A stretch of 64,000 nt of DNA from Plectrocnemia conspersa (GCA_009617715.1 VTFK01000539.1:1-64000); one strand, 5' to 3'; numbered from the stretch's first letter, positions 21,551-36,080 are shown. The notes: generated by a model not told the origin, from the letters alone. Numbers and translations are program-made.

Positions 21551-24500
21551 TGATCAATCAATCTTTATTATAACAGATGAAAAATTACAAACATTTGCTG
21601 CTCGGGCTAACCCCAATCATTATTATTATTATTCATTTAGGCTTCTGAGCCAGACGTATTGCAAAGCGTTTGAGTGATGAGATAATTATTTGCGGGATTC
21701 AAATGATTTAACCGAGTTATCTTATCATTTGCCCTGGGCAATACTTCGAGACTAACGTCGACTATATTCTCGTTACTATGTATATTCTATATTCGTCCAA
21801 CTCAGGTGTCACACGATGTGTGTTTTCCGAGCAATTATTGGATCAATTTATTGATTTACTATGTACCGACTCGTGTGGTGTAAGCGATTAATCGACATTG
21901 AGTACGAGAATGCGAAAATTGATATTGTAAGGCTGATATTGATTCGTAAATTCGGTTCTATCGTTCAAATATTTCAATAATTCAGTTTGACAGAGTATGG
22001 GGTGAGCTTATGAGAGTTTGATTTTCTGAGGGTCGTGTCTCTGTAACGATTTTTTAAATCAACAATGTTTTGATGAGAATAATATTGCTTTTTTGTTTTA
22101 TATATTTCCATGCCTAATATGCACACTCGCCAATTTATTTTAAACGCCTGTGTTTAATATTTAATTATTTTTTTATGTTGTTGTTATTGCCCGTTTAAGT
22201 TTTTCCATTTGTTTTAATCCTTTTAATTTCAATTTTAACATATTTTTATTTGTATGGTTTTTCTTGTATTGTTATTATTATTACAATAAGCAATATCGAT
22301 CTTAATATTTCATATTTTGAATAATTTGCAGTAATGAAAGCGCAGATGATGGTTGATCGTTTCTTGTTCGATGATTACATTTTGACGATTAAGATAAGCG
22401 CAAGGTTTACAATAGAAGGTCAGAAGAAAATTGACGTGACTAAATTAAAATGGCGTCTAGGCGTTTTGTATGTTTTACGAGATTTTATGCAAATATAAAA
22501 TGGTGGTTTATCTTGAAAAGTGAGATTTCGAGAGAGATGAAAGATAGTAGTTCAAAAGATCCACAATTTCATAAATTTCATCATTGCTTTTCTTGCTCTC
22601 CTGGTGATTCCAAATAGAGTAATGTTTTAAATTTTTTTCCTATATTTATGTCAATACCAAGGTTGCTCTATTGTATGTCAAAACATTGTTTATGCAAATT
22701 CTTGACGTACTCGTTTGACTCACATTCACGTTAATTTTTCTCCGTTTCTCGGATTGAAAAAAACGTATTTTTAAATTACTTCTTTAAAGCATTATGTTAA
22801 CAAGAAGAACTTCGCTTTGTGGTCTTTTATATGATAAATTAGATTATGATGTTCATTCCATTTTTAATCACCTCACATCTTCTGAAATAATATATAAATA
22901 CTAAATTTGTTTTATCTGATTTATTATCTATTTAACGGCTTAAAAACTGCTAATAGATAACTGTATACAAATACAATATAAAGATAACGAGTTGTGTTAC
23001 ATAGTATTGTATCGATAGAAGTTGCAATATATTTCAATAAATTTATAAATAACGACACCTTTTGTCTAGCTAGTTATATTGCAATAGAGGCAAAATGGTT
23101 GGTAAATAAATATAATTTCAAGTTCATTTCGTAATATTCCCATGTCATAAAAGTAAGTAGTTGCAGTGTTAGAATATTTACAATTTTTATATATTGTTCA
23201 ATTGATTGCGCGTAAATTATGATTGTACCATAAAAAGTGAAATATAAAAAAATAGTGTGCTATCAGTGTGTTTGAAGCGGTAGTAAAACTGGTTAGATTA
23301 ATGGCGTTCACGAATGACGTGTCGTATGTGCCAACTCGTGAAAACTTGCGATAAAAATGTTTATCGCGGCAGGTACACAGCTTATCAGGTGCATGCGTCG
23401 GTGCGATAATTTTTTCCTTTTTGGTGATACTATGGTGCATGAGTCGTAAAATAGACGTTCAATTAATTCGAAACTCATGTCTTAACCAATTTTCAGCAGA
23501 GAGAAAGGGCGTTGTTAATAAACGACGTGCAATTAGGGTTACTATTTAGATCCTCGTCATGCCGGAGATTTCGGTTAGTATTGGACAGGGGTGCGTCGAT
23601 ACTGTGGTTTTGGTGCTTGCGTGTGGAGTTGAACGTTTGTCATTTTCCTAGTAAAAGAAAATCAATGAAGAATTGCTCGAAAACGAACATATATCTGCTT
23701 ACAACGTTGCAATAAAATTTGTCCATGATTTTCTTGATATAAATATTAGTAATGGATTTGAAAAAAATTGATGCAGTTTGGAATCAAAACAGACTACTTT
23801 TGACGGCTAATCTCTGTTATAAACAGAACTTTTATTATATGAATGAATGTTAATCAAAATCTCTTGGTTTATCAAAGTGACAACTACATAATTGCGTCTT
23901 TTTGACGGAAATATAATTGTTGCGAAACAAAGCTTGTCGTCTTATCTTGACTACCTTTAAGAAAATTAATATTAAATAGACTAGCTTATCTCTAGTCAAT
24001 TACAGAATGACGAGTAGCATAATAAGTATGTATATATAAGCGCGTTTATTTAATTTATTATTTTAAAATAACTTGCATATAATAAAACATAACGGTGGAA
24101 TTGAAAATCTGTGTGGAATGTTGTTCGCTTTTTCTTTACACCCCCAAGTTCGTCGATTGTTATGTAAATGCGAAAATTTTATATACTGTTCTGTAAAATT
24201 GAAAATGTCAAATAGATAACCGTTTGACATTGAAGTGTATTTTCAACGCTTCCTTTAAAAATCTTTCTCGATTTGATTTCACGAGTGTGTTGGAATGCGC
24301 GAAATGAAAACGTAACTTCAATCAATATCGGTGGGTGAACAAGTCGAGAAAGTCAGGGAATAAAAAAAACAGGACCGGGAATGTCGACAAGGAAAAGCGA
24401 GGCCGTTCAAGACGGAAAACAACTTCGAGCCGGGAAGTAAACAAAGACCATGGTTATTGGTATACGTGAGACGCTTGTAGCTTTCGTTAGCATCCCGTTT

Positions 24501-25949
24501 TAAGATAGTTTCGAGGGTCACGTTTTTTCGAATAGAAAATGAAAATGTTCCAAATTTATACTGATTAGACACGTAGCTACATAAGTACTTATTTATTTAT
24601 ATAATCAATATAGATTTTTTCGCGAGAAAAAAGTGTACTACTTAATATATTATGATACGTTTGAAGCTAATTACGCTAATTAGAGATTAGTAATGTACTA
24701 AAATATTTTTTAAAGTAAAATATGTACAATAAAAAAATGCCGTAATAAAATTTCTTGACCTCTTCAAATAACTAAAACTATCTATATATGTAAATAAAGT
24801 ATCGGTTAAGTTAAATATTATCCTATGAATATATTTATTTTCTTTATTCTTGTGCTTAACTCCTAATATCTAAATAATATTAGTAGTTTTCGCCAATGTG
24901 TATACATATATAAATGTATAATAATATTATTAAACAATAAAAATAATATTACACATTATACATAAGAAATAAAAAAATTATACAATAACATTAAAAATTA
25001 ATTAAAATTTTAAATTTCCCAATCCCAGGTGATAATTTCACATGCAATTAGCTGATATAGTTCAGGCAATCAAATAAACCCTAATTACGTGATGTAACTT
25101 TGTCAAATGCTTTGATCCTTTGTACGTTCCATGTTTGAAACCATATACAAAATACATTCACGAATAAGTCAGACAGAGCAAGATGTGACACAGAATACGT
25201 CAGACCTGAGTTCTGGCATACGAATTGTATAACTGAATACGAACAAAGAGTTTTTATAATCTATTAGCTCTTTATTAAAGAATTTTTAATACCATATATG
25301 CAGTACCTAGCTGATTTTAATTAATCATCAAAAACAGAATTGTTCAGAATCTGACGGTGCACGTGTTTATTTATATATGTAAGTGCAAAGTTTTTTGTCT
25401 CGATGTCTCGAAGATCCGATTAAACTTTTGGGATTCAGGTTACAGTTGGAGTAAACGGTTGTTTTCTTTGGCTTTTAAATTTCGATTTAGCATTGCTCTG
25501 ATTGGTGCGAGTTAAGCTAAACTCTTGGTTATTCTAAGATAATAGCAGAGTGGTAGTTCTGGATTAAGTTCGAGACCGAAGTATCTAAAATAAGTAAATT
25601 CCTGACTGGGGTGTTTAAAGAAAGTGATTCAGTACTGCCAAATTCTGATGAAAATTGGTGAAATCCAACGCCTCTTTAGTTTCTGATGATTCGGGGGCAA
25701 ATCCAGAATCTTTGTTATTGTCAAAAAATATATTGTTAGACTATATCTCTAAAGTTGATTTAAAAACGTCGTCGTTCTATGGAATGTTCGGCGGAGATGT
25801 TTGCGCTCCAACCTCACCTTTCTTTTCACGGTTTTTATGTAAGTGATTTTGAAATTGTTAATGGATGTTTGCTCAGATATGGAATTGCTTATTTTACGCT
25901 CACGAAATAAAACGCTCGTAGAAAGCCCAAGAGACATAAATACATTTTA

Positions 25950-26400
25950 AGGCTTAGTAACCCTAAGGGGTGTGATTTCGCAGCCAGTAAAACGCAAGTG
26001 GAAACTAGTGAGAATTTTATTAGATTATAATTATATACATACGTTATTCTCGGAGCGGTGTTGGAAAGCTGGCGGAGGGATGATGTCAGTGGAAGATTCT
26101 TAGAGTTCTAATTGCGGTGGCAGTGACAGTATGGCGCAGGTTGATCCCTCTCTGCTGCGGTGCTCGTATAGTGGAGTCCCTCCCAGGATATGAGCGTCCA
26201 TGACCATATGTTGTCCGCGAGCGGGCAGTGTCTCTGCGTATCTCCTGTCGGGCCATCTCTGCGTGTTTGTTAGGCAGGCCTAACTTGCGAGTATCTTCGA
26301 GTGTCTGCCTAGTCCTCATTGGATACCAGCCTTATATATTCAGGACTGCAAAGCTTTCTGACCAAACATAATCATACAGTGATCATCCAGCCAATCGTTG
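25950..26400 (-). mobile_element. Probable solo LTR of an LTR retrotransposon
   Basis: On the minus strand a TATATAAGG box (complement of 26330-26338) is followed about 310 nt later by AATAAAA (complement of 26015-26021) and then a roughly 60-nt segment. That spacing and order is what an LTR promoter, transcribed R region and polyadenylation signal would give. GC is higher than in the intron around it, and a chance 77-codon frame covers the middle. No gag, pol or primer site is seen on either side, so it would be a solo LTR. The exact borders and target duplication could not be set, and the superfamily is unassigned (Ty3-like is a guess). Confidence 0.5.
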
Positions 26401-29216
26401 CACTCGTTTCTTAGAACAACGAAATATGTATACGCCTTTAGAAAGTGACATTTGTTTGATGGATCTCTGAGGTCAAATTGTGCAACGTTATTATTGTGGC
26501 ATTACGGTGTTTGTTTGCCTTCTTGTGATATATTGTTTACCGTGACTATTTCGCAACAAAGAAATATTCTGTCAATGCACTGGAGAATCATTGCGTGTTA
26601 TTTATGGGAAACGCTAAACGTTTTTTATAGTCATAACGAGGTATTTGTGTGGTCCTATCCTTTACTCTATTGTCTGGTTTATCCTTATTGATGAATGATA
26701 ATTTTTGTTCAGTCATTAACGCGAGTTTTAATAATGAGATCCCCACAAAAGCATAATCCTTTTAGCAAGTTCTTCACGATTAATTTCCTCGTAACCATTA
26801 CGGGTGGTCCTGACAGTATCTAATATGTTTCGCAGTTTTTTGGCTATGGGTTCTACAGTACAATTCCTGTATGTAAATTGATTTTTATTTATTTATTATA
26901 AAAGTTATGTTATTAATGCAAATCTACCTAACTGCATGGTGACATACCTATATCAATTGAATAATACAATAATTTATAATCAATAAAAATATATATCACC
27001 CAATTTTAGACTCTAGTTTCAATCTCGTGTCAAAATGTGTACTCCGTATATTATAATTGTTATATCGTTGTAACGCATTGGGCCTGTGCCTGGCATTTAC
27101 AACATTAAATTTACAATAAATATTTGTGTATATAACTATAAATAAATAAAAATATTCATAACACAATGTTCCCACCAGCTGTGTCTGAATGAGAACAGAT
27201 CTACACTATTTTATAGTAATAAAATGGATAACTACGGTTGAATAAGAATTATCTAACACGCCCATTCTTGAAAACGACACATTTAGAATCGCAAGCGTTT
27301 GTAATTAGGTGTCACTTAAATGGGAGTTCTTCTAGAATTTCTGAAATGTGTAAAATTCCTACCTGTGGTTTAAATTAATGTCTTCCAAGGGATAGAAACC
27401 AACGCGACGATATAAACTTGTACCCCAGCACCTTGCTGTAATGAAAATAATTATAATTCATGTTCGTTTACACATGGTACTTCATTTAGCTAGTACAATT
27501 ACATAAACGAGCTTTATATTACGGAACCGTGTTTTGCCACGGATTATTTCTAATATGCATATACTTCTATAAATGTCGCAATTTTCTCGAGATAAAGGAT
27601 ACAATGTAGGGAGTTTCTCATTGAACGTCTAAGCCAGTTGCAAGCTGAACATGCAAATCTCTTGGTCAAATATTGGAATTTATACGTGGCAAGAATGAGC
27701 TTATAGAAGATGTTGCGGGATAGGTATGTTGCTTACATGGATTTTACATGTAGCAGCAATTCAGTCGAGTGTATATTTGTCGACTAGTGAGTCGCTAAAT
27801 ACTAGTGACCTCTACGCTTTAGCGTATATATTTGCTTGAACAAACATTTACTCTAAAATTAATGTTAAGACAGCATCTTCATTTATAATAAGTTGTATAA
27901 GGTTCCAACTTGTCGATATAAAATTGACGCAAAATAATAATAAATCAAGAAGGTCGACAGATAAATTATTCTCGTATGCACAACTATGTACTTTTATGTA
28001 TAAAATAAATTGGCGTAGAAATACAAAATGGCGCTAATTAAAAGTGCAAATTGCAGCTAAAGTTTTATCAAAAATAAATTTAGTAAATATTAGTGTATGA
28101 ACGTCTTTAAGTATTATGCGTTTGCTTTTCATTGTAAAATTTATGGTGGATACGAAGCTATATTCAGATAAAGTTGTTTATGATTAAAATTACAATGCCA
28201 CTATGTATCATTCCAAAAACTAAAAATGAAATTCCCTAAAGTGAAAAACGCCCAAAAAGTGAGTTAATCCCATATAGTAAAATTTTAATATCGCGTGCAT
28301 ATTAGTAGGCATGTTTAATCTTATATGCTTATACAGTTTAGCCTATTTTCCTCATTTGTACATGTTATATGGAATGTATCATGTTTTATTATATTAGATC
28401 GCTGATACGTATATGTTTGAAATACACATGTCTATGAGATAATATCATAAGAAAATAAATTACTGTTAGTAGAATGTAAATACATACATATATTATATAT
28501 GGGTCAAATATTGATTTTTTAACCTTCGTGAATAATGATAATCATCATTGTTATAAAGCACGAATTACTCTTTTATTTATCATATTTATTATGTTGTCAT
28601 ATTACGTATGCGAAAATTATAAATACTTATGTTGCATATTAACGATACATGTTTATGTTCAAGCATAACCTGATTATTTATAATGCATGATATACAAATT
28701 TTATAATTTTGATCGCTAGTGAATTTAAAAAATTATTATTACCACAGTGGGCTTTTTTCGCCTCCGTAAGTACAAGGTGGATTTTGTGGACCAAAGAGAA
28801 CGCTAACGAGTACCAAAGAAAAAAGTAAGGGATTGTTGGTAGAAAAAAAAACAAGGGAAAATTTCAATCACCGACACCTTGTGAGGGTGGAGGGCTCAAA
28901 GCAGGCTGCTTGTTCGGAAATTCACGGAACATAATGTGCTTATCATTTTTCGTAATGATCGTTTTGTTCGACCGACAAATATTTATGATCAAGGTGTACG
29001 AATCGGACGTTGTATTGTTTATTTCTTTCCATTATTGGAGACCTGTAATTGAAATTATGATGCTATAATACAACATTTTTTATACATATTTTATTTTTTT
29101 AAAGTGTTTCATACGTTTCGAGTGAATTTACTTAGCTCAATTTGAAATAATTATTGAAATATTCATACGTGAGATTAAGAAAATCTAGGAAAAGCAAATC
29201 TGTAATGATCGATCAG

Positions 29217-29365
29217 AATTATTATAATTATATAATTATTACTAGATTTGATCTAGCCACGATAAAAATTGAAAAACACAAAGGTTCATATGGGATTCGA
29301 ACTCAGGTTTTTCGGGTATTAGTCACTGACTTTACCACTAGTCTATCATGCTGGTTAGTTCTACC
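29217..29365 (-). mobile_element. tRNA-derived SINE fragment
   Basis: The minus strand carries a box A-like TAGACTAGTGG (complement of 29335-29345) and a box B-like GAGTTCGAATCC (complement of 29293-29304), spaced as in tRNA promoters. Flanking pairs do not form a good tRNA cloverleaf, so this is not a functional tRNA gene. The 3' side (29217-29241) is an ATT/AAT-rich tail. Together these indicate a tRNA-derived SINE inserted antisense to the intron. Confidence 0.75.
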
Positions 29366-30947
29366 TTAGTTAATAGTCTGGAATATCAGCGAAGCGAAAT
29401 GTTTAAAATTTACTCCTGAAACGATTCAGAGAAAAATCATAAGATATCTCTATAATCTGTAAGGGTAGCTGGTGACAACAATCCGTCGATGGGGCTAAAA
29501 TTTGCCTGTCGTGTTTTCAATAATTTAAAGAGGTTTTTATCTTTATCTCTTTCGAAATATGAAAAATGTAGCTGTTATTGACAATATTCACTACGGTTCT
29601 GGTATAAATACGGGAGCCCCAAATTCCTTCGTAACTCGATTATTGGCGTTTATGATAAAAAAATCCTCATCCAATTTATATTTGTTCTCTTCAACGATTA
29701 TTCAGTTTTCTGTTAATCAATATTATACATATATGTACAACAATATACTGTTTTATTATAATAACATACTGTTTATTTAATATATTTTTTTGCTTATCAA
29801 TAGATCTCCAAAAAAAAAAAATCGGGTAATCAAGTAATCAAAACAACTGCATTTTCTATAAAAGATTTTTTAAAAATAGATGGCGTTTAAGATTGCGAAA
29901 CCGCTTGTTCATTTTAATATTAAAACATTAACACATTGAGCTATGCAATTATTTTGGTTCGTTTCTTAACACTTCTAATGGCTTTTATCTCGCATTTATT
30001 CAATATTTATGTCGAACTTTCGCGTATTATCAATAAACACTTGATTATGTATGATATATTTTTATTGAAATATTTTCACATGACAGCACATACGAGGGTT
30101 TTGGATTAGGAAATATATAGCTTGTGACATTAAGAAATATAATTTATCACAAAAAAGCATTAATCACCTAAGTCAATTAGTGTCACAAAGAGCAACTTAT
30201 TAATTGTCATGAATTCTAGAAATAAACATACAACGAAACAGTAGATTTAGGGAATTTAACAACTCTTATTTATTAGCCTATTTTATGCATAATATCTTAT
30301 TGTTTGAATTTTCTGCAATTTGCACAATCTCTTGAATCGAAAAATTGCTTTAAGTGACTTTTATATTGATTGGCGAATATCATTCGTTGTATTTTGATAT
30401 ATGTTTAAATTACGTTACAAATTAATAAAATATATGTGTTTATATGTATCAAACAACATAATATTATTTAATAAAAAAAGTTGCGATTTCTAGGTCCTAG
30501 AAATTGTCAAGAGACTGGAGCATATTTTTTAGTGGGACAGGCAAACAGGATTATAATATAGAATATGAGATTTTTATATTTATATTATTTTCAATTTTTA
30601 TTAATCTTTTATTATTAATTGTATAAAATATATAATTAATAAGAATACTAAACTAAATATTTATGTAAGTATAATAATAATTATAAGCAAAGTAATTTAA
30701 AATACATATTAAATTAACATTTCTATAGAGATTAAAAAAAATATATTCAATATTAATAAGTAAATTGTTATTAAAGTAAAAAATCCTGTTTCCAATTAAC
30801 GATGAACTTTCTAAAGAAATTAGAAAAGTAACTTTATTTTTTTATAATCTTCACAACTTTTAATCTTAATAGCTAATAATATTTCCGGTCAATACTACTA
30901 TGGTTATATAGATAAAAGCAAATTATATAAATTTACTACGAGCTTAT

Positions 30948-30992
30948 ATCAATTGTCAAGGGATCAACTGTCGGGGAATCAATCGTCACTGT
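30948..30992. repeat. Three diverged 15-bp tandem units
   Basis: atcaattgtcaaggg, atcaactgtcgggga and atcaatcgtcactgt follow one another without gap. All share atcaaYYgtc. This may be a tiny minisatellite or a row of three related binding sites. Confidence 0.7.
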
Positions 30993-31119
30993 ACCAATTT
31001 TTGCATCAATACAACAATATAAATAATATACATTCCTTTTTATAAGACTTAATTTGATTTATAAAATATTATTAACCGGTTTTTTAATACCATTGCCTAT
31101 AACCTGTCGCTTTTCTTTG

Positions 31120-31760
31120 TCTCTTGAAAAACACGACCGAGCAATTTATAACGCTTTATCGCTCGGTAGAATACACCCAACACATAGTGTCACCTGTTTT
31201 AAAGGATTCTCTTTTGGCATTAACGGCCTAATTCAATTACGATCCACCCTCGCATTTACCCATTTATAAGCGACACCTTGCCAAGATGAGCAACTCAGGC
31301 GCGATCTGCGGTAAAATTAACTCAATAGATCGCGCACCAGTCTCGGGCGCCCCCGGCGCTCTTGCTAATTGTATTATTTTACACGTCGGAAGTCGAATGC
31401 AGCCGGACAAACCATATTCACTTTGAATATTTATGGATTCGAATTCCCGATTACAAATGGCGCTGCAGTACGGTTTTAATCTATGCAAATATCCCACGGT
31501 GGATGGAAAGAGAGGGTGGTCGGTCGGGAAGCAACGTTTCGAACGAGGACCCTCGACGCTTATCTGTTCAACTTTCCCCGTTCTGTCCGGCCACTAAAAC
31601 AGGATGGCGAGCCAGCAGAATTGGATATAAATCTGCACAGTCCGTTTGGGAATCCTTGCTCGATTGCGTACGAGTCTTACGGCGGCCATATTCGAACCGT
31701 ACTTAAAACCGAACCGGAAAACTTCGTCTTCACCCTCGTTTGCAACGGTCGTTCGTGTTA
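31120..31760. other. GC-balanced intronic island 1
   Basis: About 0.6 kb with far more G and C than the flanks, open for 77-114 codons in overlapping frames on both strands without any known motif. It contains gcgcgatctgcgg, a cgggcgcccccggcgct run and an octamer atgcaaat (31483-31490, the POU-factor motif). The lack of a favoured frame argues for a regulatory element and against an exon. Confidence 0.4.
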
Positions 31761-32194
31761 ATGTGATTTTTATCCATGCATTATATATTTATAACCATGT
31801 CAATTTATGTATTATTTAACCTATATTTAACGAATACAGCAAGTTTAAAGATAACATCTACCATTGACCATTAATAAATCTCTATGATCTTAGAGAAGTT
31901 CTTCTCAAAAGGGAAAACTCTACAAATGATCTTGGTATTTTATTTAATGATAACCCGAGTTCTTACTCTCACGAATCTAATATTTCTAATAAGACATAAA
32001 AATTGCTGGAGTTTGTGATGCGAATCTGATTAGATCAGCTGTAAGCATATTATAATATGGATTGTTATTATGGAATTCCACCACAATAAAATATTACATA
32101 TTATTAAAACAATTTTCTTAATATACATATGTTTTTAATACAATAAAACATGAATATATTTATTTGCAATATATAAACAAAAACATCTAAATGC

Positions 32195-32224
32195 CCTCGA
32201 ATATTATTCCAATAATATTCGAGG
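32195..32224. repeat. Perfect inverted repeat, 14-bp arms, 2-nt centre
   Basis: cctcgaatattatt and aataatattcgagg flank cc. It could form a hairpin or cruciform or bind a dimeric protein. Confidence 0.95.
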
Positions 32225-33394
32225 TATCACGAATTGTTATTCTTTACTTGATGAACTCAAGTTTTTTGCCTGGAACATGCTCTGCATTGCAATCTATTTT
32301 TGCGAAATCAAACACACTTTTAAATTCGTTAGCAAGTGCAATTCGATTACTGAATAAATAATCTGCAAATATAATTTATTTTAAAAATTAAGAATAAATT
32401 AAAGCAGAAATCAATTTTATATTTGCGACTTTATTTCATTATTTTATTTTAGTTTATGTAATAAAGTGTAAAAATATTTAATATATTTCAATCGTCTTTA
32501 CTTAATATAGGTGTACGATATTATTTTATGAGCATTGGTGTTAGGCCCTGTGCATGTGTTCGAATGAACAACGCATGCTCAAATAATCTCTTTTATCTCA
32601 AAGACACGTTATTAATGAACGTAACGTAATAATTAAAATGATGATTCTGCTATTTTCACACTAAGAAGGCTCTGTAAATCTTTGGAGAAATTCTGAATTT
32701 CGCTTCGGAACTGTCCGCTTCGTTGAAGTCGTAGACAGCGTTTGCCGGAAATGAGATTCGATTTCTGCCTATTTCGTCGGAGGAAAAGATTTTCTCTTTT
32801 TCGATATTTCTATAAAAGATGAAAGTATTTTTAGATAAAAACATGTGTTAATAAAAATCAATGGTATATTTTACTTTAGTATTATTTATAGTTGACAAAA
32901 TTTAATTTATTTCCAATTCAGTCCAGAGATTTACTCTCGGTGGATAATCTGCATTGACTTGTTTAACCCGAATTGGTGTTTATTTAATGTATGGTTGTAC
33001 ATTTTGATCGATCTATTTGGACTGCCTTTTGGTCAAATTTTAACAAAATAAGTTATTTTGACTATCTAGGTGCTTGAAACCCTGGACCAATATTTATTTA
33101 ACCAATTATCAGTCACAAAGAACCGCCCATAGTTCAAAGTCCATAAAAGCTGCATTTCTTAAAGGCGACACTAAGTTTTTTTTCTTATGACAATAAGCAT
33201 CTTCTTGTAGGCAAATGAACTTTCACGACTGCGTAATTGGTTACTTTTCTGAGTGTAAGACGTCTGAAGTTTTTTTATCCAATTACTTTTTCTCTATCCT
33301 CGGAAGTTCTAATGGCCGTTATAATGGCTATTAAAGCTATATGCGTAATTGCTTTCTCTTTCAAGTATGATATTATACAATACATTAATACAAT

Positions 33395-33765
33395 AGTTTG
33401 GAATGGTTGGATATTTAAGGAGTATTGAAGATGAATGTATTAGTATTTATAAATGTTGGAAAATAATGTTACCAGAGTATTTTATTAAATATTTAATAAT
33501 AAATAAATATGTATATAGAAATAATTTATGGATAGATAAGTATAAGAAAACGAGTACGGCCAGGGGAATATTGTACGGAGTTGATTTATATAATATTATT
33601 CCCAGGACAATCCACAAAAATAAAAATGTAGCGGTTCTCCTCAATGGAATAAAGAAACACCTTCTTACATAAATAAATAAATTATAATATTAATATTTTC
33701 GTATTATATTTATGTTTGTATTGTATCTTATATGTATGTTTTGATTACACTTGTATAAACAATTA
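33395..33765 (+). mobile_element. 3' end of a LINE, copy 2 (open frame)
   Basis: The plus-strand frame 33403-33672 (89 codons) is unbroken and ends GIKKHLLT. It carries ARGILYGVDLYNIIPRTI, matching the G-x-x-L-Y-N-x-x-P-x-x-I signature I associate with the C-terminus of LINE reverse transcriptase proteins. It is homologous to 2505-2880, with similarity running past the stop for about 90 bp. No reverse transcriptase core is present upstream, consistent with 5' truncation. The two copies are in different genomic contexts (intergenic and intronic). Confidence 0.6.
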
Positions 33766-34394
33766 ATTACATTAGTTAAAAAAATGTATTTTTTTAAATG
33801 AAATTACCATATTTTTATTAAAAGAATGTATTCCATAACCTTTAGTGTTATTAATGTTACATTCTTTTAACGTTTCATGAATCAGAGCGACATTTTTTCT
33901 CCTTCTGAAATCATTTTCGAAAAAATAAATACTTACAGAACCAAATATCAAGAACATTATTCTCGTAAATGTAATTAATATGTTCCTCACTTGCTGATTC
34001 AACATATTATTGCCGTTTTTGAGCAATGTATCATATGCATATTATTATTTTAGACAAAAATATCAGTCATCATGCTGTAGATTTATCTTTCATTATTGTT
34101 ATAATGATAGACCAACTATATGGATGTTATTTTTTATTCCATGGCTGTAAAATGTTGAATGCTTTAATGAAAAAATAAATAAATTGATGTTTTGATGGGT
34201 CTGGAGAATTTAATATCATTTCAATCAATTTTTCTTTTTTTTAGACTACATTTGCACATATAAGTGAGCTATCGTAGTAAAAGATAATTCCTTATCTGTT
34301 TACTTAATCTTATTTTAAAAATTATTCACATTAACTTTCAGCTGTACTTGTTTAATATGCAATATCTTATAATTCACGATACATATGTATGTAG

Positions 34395-34592
34395 TGCTTA
34401 GTAGTTTGTCTTTCAAAGGTGGTAAAATCAATGTCAAGAGTGACGTTTGAAAATTTATTCGGCAATCGGAAAAAGATAACGCTGATTCTGACCGCGCGCT
34501 TTTTGGCCGTTAATCCTATTTCTTGGCCTTAATAATAATACTTAATATACTTAGTGCAACTAACTTAGTGACTAATATTTTAATACTATATA
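34395..34592. repeat. Dispersed repeat B, copy 1
   Basis: The blocks aaatcaa, gattctgaccgcgcgcttt, tcttggccttaat, aactaactta and aatattttaatact follow each other and are matched in order at 49675-49845. No coding frame is evident. The element class is unknown. Confidence 0.75.
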
Positions 34593-35559
34593 CTACATGT
34601 ACAATATGCCACGGAATCAATTTTTTATTAGGTTTAAGCGTATAGTGGGACTTGTATGCTAGCATAATTATTTTTTTGTTGTTGTTTCGTCACCATTCAA
34701 TGCAAAATGTGATTTTATATTTTGTGTATGTGATGAGTAAGAGTAACAAAAAAGCTTAAAACCTTCATTCGCTAACTTAAAATATAGATGTTTACATGTC
34801 ACCATCAGCTTTCAAAGGCATCCTGAATTTTTCAGCCAATAATAAATTTATTAAAATTTACTTGCATCTCTACCGTACACATTATGGGTTTAGCTTAGGA
34901 TTTTTTAAATTTAAAAATAACAGTGTTGCACATATTTTATGTAACATTAAAAAAATTGCTGTCTATGTTAAAACTAAATAGTTAAATTATGCATTTTTGT
35001 GTGAGTATGTTAATATTATTCTTGCACGCTTGATGGAAATCATTGCGCCGTTAGCTATCGAACACAGTATACAGGTACTATATAATATTTATATAATACA
35101 TATAATCATAATTTATTTTCTACTAGACATAATTTTTGATGACATATAATATAACAATATAGTTTCAGGTAACTATTAATTTATAATTTGGCTCTCAGTT
35201 GATTTTTGTATGTATTATATATTTAATACTAGTGCTTAACTGCCGGAGTTTTCGATAACAAAGGTTTGTTTTATTAATTCAAAATAATTCTATTAAACCG
35301 TATTATTTACATAACCAAGTATTTTAATTCATTCCATTGTGGAAATTTAACAAATTTAAAGCTATTATAATCGTTAAAATTCATTAAAGTTGTTCAAATA
35401 TCAAGTAAGATTGAAATATTCAATGGCTTCGGGTGCGGAAAATTACGCCATTAATATAATAGTTTATCACCGCTTTTTATATGCCCCTAATTTAGTTTTA
35501 ATTACATTCAAACATAATTTAGAATCGTAGCTACATACCCACAACATGATCGTACATTA

Positions 35560-36080
35560 ATATAACGGTTTAAATTCTGAATCAAACTGGGCCTTTGTGC
35601 CGTCACAAATTTTCCTCCTTTCTTCAACCACGTCCTTTAGAGAGGTTTTCCCGGAGGCTACCTGCTCTATCCATCACAAGTATAAGCGGACCCGACCCGA
35701 AACCGGCTTCATAACCCTTCGCCGGATATGAACTTACACCTAAAACGTTTCCTATATTGATAAGCACATTATACTCATTATACATTACAAATTTCGTACA
35801 CTTGTCTGACCGCGCTGGATATTCAACGGTTCCCTTCGCCCCTGTTTATGACACAAATTGGCCCTTTTGTATTCGCATAATTCTCTGTATTTATATTTCT
35901 AGAAAGAAAGACAACCAAGTTTTTTGTTCTCGCATTGACGCAAAACCGAGCCGACGACAGAGACGTTTTTCGTGTTTGTATATTATTAGCATTTCGTGAA
36001 GGGTTGATTTTTTTTATTCGCCCCCAGACGATGGGTACTCCAGCTACTTGCTTTCTTTGTACCGCCGCCGGCATGAATAT
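35560..36080. other. GC-balanced intronic island 2
   Basis: It runs from the gtgccgtcacaaattttc region through cggacccgacccgaaaccgg to the ccgccgccggc block near 36064. Short frames on both strands have no motif. It is similar in character to island 1. Confidence 0.35.

Noticed and set aside
26086..26319. A 77-codon minus-strand frame rich in R and T as a gene.
   Set aside because: It has no motif and lies between the promoter and polyadenylation signal of the probable LTR.
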